Shown one piece after another: positions 63,240 to 64,000 of a DNA stretch of 64,000 nt. The position numbers and the translations under genes were made by a program. The notes under the pieces are model-generated. The model did not search any database and was not told where the DNA came from. It was given only the letters and a program-made list of their open reading frames with translations. The first letter of the stretch is position 1. The number at the start of each line of letters is the position of its first letter. Source of the DNA: Pardosa pseudoannulata (Eukaryota > Arthropoda > Arachnida > Araneae > Lycosidae); the NCBI GenBank assembly GCA_032207245.1, contig CM063501.1, forward strand, positions 87,438,808 to 87,502,807. The letters are read 5' to 3'.

Positions 63240-64000
63240 GTAAGCATTTTTATCTGTGTATTTTAAAAAGTTGTTTCATTTTGTGTATACTGAACCTTTT
63301 AATACAAAAAATTATTTCCACCAGTACTATTGGAAAATTTTAATAATAGCAAAAAGGAAATTGTAAACTAAATGCTATTTTGTAATGATAAACTCAACTT
63401 GTATCAGGTGTTGGCTTTATAGTTTTGTACTAGAAAGTATATTTTACTTGTACATTGAGATACAGTTTTCAAGCGTATTCAATTAATCCCCATCCTTACC
63501 CCATAATTTTTAGAGTTTTAGTATTGAGAACAACATAGCTTGAATAATCTTCAATATGCTTGAATAACCAAATCATTAAACCAGTGAAGAAAATGGAAAG
63601 GGTTTTCTTTTTCATCCTATTCATACCTGCCCGTTTACTTTTATTTGTGTGGAATCAAAATTCTAGATTTCCTCATTTTCAGTAGCATACTGAAATTTTT
63701 CTCTATATTTGAAGCAGTGTTGGGAATTGTCTTTGAGGAATACAGCTGTTCAAAGCCTTCTCAGTATCCTTTTGGCAGAAAATTTTGTTGGTGTGCTTTT
63801 GCCTGTTGAGTGTTTAGAGCTTCATCTGAAATGTTTTTTATTGTATGATACTAAATATCTAACTCTATTCCCTGCTGTGTGCTATAGGAACTATATTAAA
63901 TATATTTCACTGAAATACAATACCTTAAAAACTTCAAAAATAGCATTGTAAATTGTGTTGTCATCATAGTTGAATTCCAGCACACTAACAAGTAAATTTC
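63240..64000. other. Right edge: ELYS intron 20, next exon not identified
   Basis: An open frame at 63709-63951 follows an acceptor-like tttgaagcag, but in the phase required after exon 20 it stops within about 33 codons and does not resemble ELYS. The next exon probably lies beyond 64000. Confidence 0.4.

Noticed and set aside
63709..63951. Open frame after an acceptor-like tttgaagcag as ELYS exon 21
   Set aside because: In the phase left by exon 20 the sequence stops within about 33 codons, and neither frame resembles the ELYS region expected there.

Overview
This is a eukaryotic, AT-rich window with introns of up to about 4 kb and many short, damaged transposons. Protein similarity places it in an animal. 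A tRNA-derived SINE family, piggyBac, hAT, pogo/Tigger and Helitron remnants, and the style of the two genes suggest an arthropod, perhaps a chelicerate, but the sequence does not fix the species. No rRNA gene, canonical tRNA gene, CRISPR array or bacterial-type operon was seen.

Two conserved cellular genes lie head to head. On the minus strand, about 22.2 kb leftward to about 3.46 kb, eight exons encode an APC-family (adenomatous polyposis coli) protein. In order it carries one 15-residue beta-catenin repeat, two 20-residue repeats, the SPSDLPDSPG block and four SAMP-like Axin-binding motifs. All splice phases fit. The first exon has a good ATG shortly after an in-frame stop, with no convincing acceptor, and no armadillo-repeat exon is visible upstream. 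The gene is therefore either an APC-like protein without armadillo repeats, or the 3' part of an APC gene whose 5' exons lie outside the window. On the plus strand, 26.6 kb to the right edge, twenty phase-compatible exons encode about 943 residues of ELYS (AHCTF1/MEL-28), the nucleoporin that seeds nuclear pore assembly on chromatin: the whole beta-propeller and most of the helical ELYS domain. Its 3' half, including any AT-hook tail, lies beyond the window.

Between them, about 22.4-23.5 kb is richer in CpG than its surroundings and has an E2F-like and a CRE-like site, as expected of a shared divergent promoter.

Introns and flanks hold the repeats: a piggyBac derivative (4.1-4.7 kb); three copies of one Helitron family (4.9, 6.8 and 31.3 kb), one with a frameshifted OTU protease and two with BEL/Pao-like pol traces; a second Helitron (27.7 kb); hAT-type elements (8.8, 24.6, 30.9, 33.4, 37.4 kb); Tc1/pogo-type elements (18.3, 20.5, 40.5, 45.5, 56.7 kb); LINE fragments (10.4, 51.6 kb); at least seven SINE copies; a truncated retroelement end (61.9 kb); a foldback MITE (14.1 kb); and many (TA)n, (CA)n and poly-T tracts. 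APC acts in the Wnt/beta-catenin destruction complex and ELYS in nuclear pore assembly. Nothing in the sequence links the two functionally beyond the shared upstream region.
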